Shown here: positions 20,295 to 22,982 of the stretch, piece by piece
How positions within the stretch are numbered: position 1 is the first letter of the stretch
Layout: each line of letters starts with the position of its first letter
Assembly (NCBI GenBank): GCA_009801015.1
Contig: VHZZ01004836.1
Location: forward strand, 4,645-27,626
DNA from: Silene noctiflora
Taxonomy: Eukaryota > Streptophyta > Magnoliopsida > Caryophyllales > Caryophyllaceae
Length of the DNA stretch: 22,982 bases
Direction: 5' to 3'
The notes under the pieces: model-generated
Told to the model about the DNA's origin: nothing
Databases searched by the model: none
The model's input: only the letters and a program-made list of their open reading frames with translations
Translations under genes and position numbers: made by a program

Positions 20295-22082
20295 GTGGTA
20301 AAGACAAAATATATATCATAATCGGGGGAAACAAAATACCACAGGCTAATAAATATAAGTCATAATACCAAATTACAAACTTAACGGAAAAATATTGTTC
20401 TAATTGTAACTGGCGAGTTCTCATATTTTGAAAAAGGTTTACGAGTTCTTCGTTAGTAATCTTGTAAAATAGATCTCTCTCTATAAAGGTGACTAAATTA
20501 TCATTCAACAAATCATATCCCATGCTATTACAAATTTTATTCTTTATATATGTCATTGCCGAAAAAGCCCTTTCCACAGTTGTTGTCGCCACATGAATAA
20601 CCAATACAAGTTTGAGGAGCAAGTAGACCTTTAAGTAGTGCACCAAAATGTTTCTTCATCTCAAAAAGCTTCATTGATATATCATTTAGATTCTCTAAAT
20701 TCCAAAATCTATCATCATTTCGAACATCTTCAACAAAGTTTCCAAGTTGATATTCTAAGTGTTGTAAATCCAGACGTGAAAAATTACTAGGATAGAATCA
20801 AGCAAGTCGAAGCAAATTAGGAATATCAAATGAAGAAAATCGATCTTTAAGATTGAAGCGAGACATACAAATTAGTAGATCTTTGCTTCTCTCGTCAAAT
20901 TGATCTTCAATCTCTTGCAATATTTGATCAATCAAGCTTAAAAACACATCGATTCGAAAATGATGATCATTATCCAATTGTTTCTTTCCGCGCCTATATC
21001 TCCCTGGAACCACATGCATATCACTCATGATAGGAATACAAATTTCATTCTTCTGACAAAATGATGTCATCTTTTCCAAGTGATCAGTCCACCCATCTTC
21101 TCTAATCTTCTTTAAACTCTTTATTGTTGCATCAACAAGAGTCATTGCGTTCACGATATCTTGATCTTTCTTTTGTAAGACTTTGCTCAATGTATTAGTA
21201 ATTCAAAAAATAGTAATCATCAATTGTCCAATAAAAACATAATCAAATGTCCTCATAGTAAATGTCAGACTCTCCACCTTTACTAGCTCACTCCCATCAC
21301 AAAATTCACCAATAGCATCAAGAACTTCAAGAATGCTCGACAATAAATTGAACACATGTAAAATGGTTTTAAAGTGAGATCCCCAACGAGTATCACCGAG
21401 CTTACTCAAACCTTTCTCTTGAATCAAGCCAGTTCCTGACACAAGTTCACCCTTTTGTAATGCTTGTAAGACATTTTCAGCTTGTTTTTCTCGGAGAATA
21501 TATTTTCGTTTACAGGAACTTGTAATCACATTAAGTAAAATGGCGAGTGAATAAAAAAGGACGCTACAATCAACAATTTTTCTTAGCCACGACAACAAGT
21601 GTCAGCTGCAGTTGATGAGCAAAACAATGAACATAATAACCTGAAGGAGACTCCTCCATAATTAAGGTTTTAAGACCCTTAATTGAACCTTTCATATTAC
21701 TAGCACCATCATAACCTTGACCTCTAACACTAGAAAGAGTAAGAGAATTTGCAGTTAGCAACTTTTCTATTGCAGCTTTAAGTGTCAAATAAGTAGTGTC
21801 ACCCACATGCACAACACCCAAAAATCTTTCTTTCACCTGTCCTTTTTTATCAACAAACCTCAAACAAAGAGACATTTGCTCTTTATCAGATATATCTGCT
21901 GACTCATCAGCAAGAGTAGTTATTTCAGTTTCACTATCGCGGGGCTCTTCAATTTCAGTTTCAGGTTTGTTTATGGGACTTGAACTCCGCTGATTTTGTG
22001 CATTATCGGTCTGGTGCCTTTTCGGGAAAAAGCTTGTAATAGGTGTTATTTTAGTTCTCTTCATTCTGAAAGTTTTAATCAT
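20290..22082 (-). pseudogene. Broken hAT transposase, TTF/ZMYM1-like
   Basis: Four minus-strand frames make up one decayed gene: 22082-21570, 21598-21203, 21190-20798 and 20646-20290. The N-terminus is a basic MKRTKITPITSFFPKR block. It jumps in frame near 21920 to LADESADISDKEQMSLCLRF, GQGYDGASNMKG and YYVHCFAHQLQLTL, so the zinc-finger region and following part (normally a few hundred residues) are deleted. Next come GDTRWGSHF, KKDQDIVNAM and RRGKKQLDNDHHFR, and finally the hAT dimerisation block ATTTVERAFSAM and LVTFIERDLF. A frameshift near 21590, a stop near 21200, a stop at about 20797 and a frameshift near 20640 disable it. Host domesticated relatives exist, but these breaks argue against function. 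Confidence 0.88.
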
Positions 22083-22574
22083 AAATCCGTTATTTATTCA
22101 AGTCAACAAATTACGAAACTATGTTTGTATGCCATATACAATCTTACCAATCTTTAAAAAACAGCCCCACCTATTATTCTACATGACTATATATTGTACT
22201 TATTTTGGATAAGTGTCTCGCGCATATCAGGTAGAATGTACTGCATCTTGTTTTTTTGGTGAGTAGTATATTATAATATTAAGACTTTTCCACTAGTTTC
22301 TAGACATTACTCAATTGTCACAACTCACAATGCACAAAACTACTACTCCCTAAGTCCCTAGGCTACTGCGTATATTGCTTAAAAAAAAATATTTTGAATA
22401 AATCAATAATACTACTCATCTTCTACTCCTATAATTTAATAATCCTATCTACCTATGTATGTACTTTTGAAACTTAATTACTTGAATCCTTCACTCTCTG
22501 CAAATTTTTTTTATCACTCAATTATCTTTTTTCATACTTCATAACTTCATCTTTTCAATTGATTAATTCGTTAT
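22083..22574. other. AT-rich flank upstream of the hAT pseudogene
   Basis: No gene is visible. It is probably the 5' part of the hAT element up to the LTR edge at 22575. ACTACTCCCTAAGTCC near 22340 resembles a decayed Stowaway end, but no partner is clear. Confidence 0.4.
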
Positions 22575-22982
22575 TGTAACACCCCTACTTACCAAGGAAG
22601 CCTGTACTAGACATTCCCTGACAACCAAGAGTGCCACCATCTCGGTTACCCGAGGTAAGTATATATCAAATAGACCATAATAGAACAACATTGTTATTAA
22701 TTACATTATGTGAACAAGATATATAAATTACGTCATGAAACTAATACAACTGCGAACACTACTACAGCTATACTGATAACTGCGTCAGCGATCCCCATCC
22801 CAAGACATGAACATCACATCAATCATCCGAAACAACAACTACACCGGCAAGCCAGCCTGCTCACCATCCCCGAATGGATCATCACATTTTTACAAACAAC
22901 ACGGGGTCAGTCAACTGATTAACTATATACAATACAATGCAAACATAAAGCAAAGTACTACACCGCCATCACCTCACCACAC
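22575..22982 (-). mobile_element. LTR entering the window, end TGTAACACCCC
   Basis: The plus-strand edge TGTAACACCCCTACTTACCA starts at 22575. On the minus strand it ends ...GGGGTGTTACA, the 3' end of an LTR. CCATCTCGGTTACCCGAGGT (22638-22657) matches the reverse complement of 847-870, tying it to the LTR piece at the window's left side. The LTR continues past 22982, so its length and internal region are unknown. Confidence 0.6.

Noticed and set aside
20290-22082. A domesticated hAT host gene
   Set aside because: Two frameshifts and two stops break it, and the terminus and missing zinc finger fit a decayed transposon.
1-22982. CRISPR arrays, operons or bacterial signals
   Set aside because: Spliced genes and plant repeats show a plant nuclear origin; no regularly spaced repeats were seen.

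Overview
This is nuclear DNA from a flowering plant, most likely a eudicot. Three intron-rich plant genes sit in AT-rich DNA packed with plant transposable elements: Stowaway MITEs, a tRNA-derived SINE, a Helitron end, a Mutator-like element, Ty1/copia and hAT remnants, a TRIM-like solo LTR and two LTR ends of one family. The species cannot be fixed from the sequence alone. There is one ambiguous base (N at 306).

Layout. 1-910: a hAT-type terminus beside the 3' part of an LTR. 1289-6049 (+): an 11-exon Mo25/CAB39 scaffold gene (339 aa). 6797-7922: probable non-autonomous Helitron. 7923-9388: spacer with no convincing gene. 9389-10905 (-): a 3-exon cytochrome b561 plus DOMON membrane protein (401 aa). 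11184-11694: a 188-bp MITE, a 92-bp-period duplication and a SINE. 12057-14466 (-): a 5-exon inositol transporter of the plasma-membrane INT2/INT4 type (590 aa), with a Stowaway MITE in its last intron and a possible non-coding leader exon near 15770. 16370-17434: a Stowaway MITE, then a 563-bp Mutator-like element. 18090-20040 (-): a decayed Ty1/copia element. 20065-22082 (-): a decayed hAT transposase gene whose 3' end was hit by a 198-bp solo LTR. 22575-22982: the edge of an LTR that runs off the window.

All three host genes appear intact: every exon junction can be closed in frame with GT-AG introns. They do not form a pathway. One is a kinase-scaffold protein, one a membrane redox protein and one a proton-coupled inositol carrier. 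The right-hand third is a repeat graveyard with readable nesting: copia probably interrupted by hAT, and hAT interrupted by the TRIM-like element.

I found no evidence for a wholly new biological system. The most checkable novelties are a tandem splice acceptor in the Mo25 gene that would give a premature stop when the downstream site is used, several elements whose exact ends and target-site duplications can be read, and the hAT copy that lost its zinc-finger region in frame.
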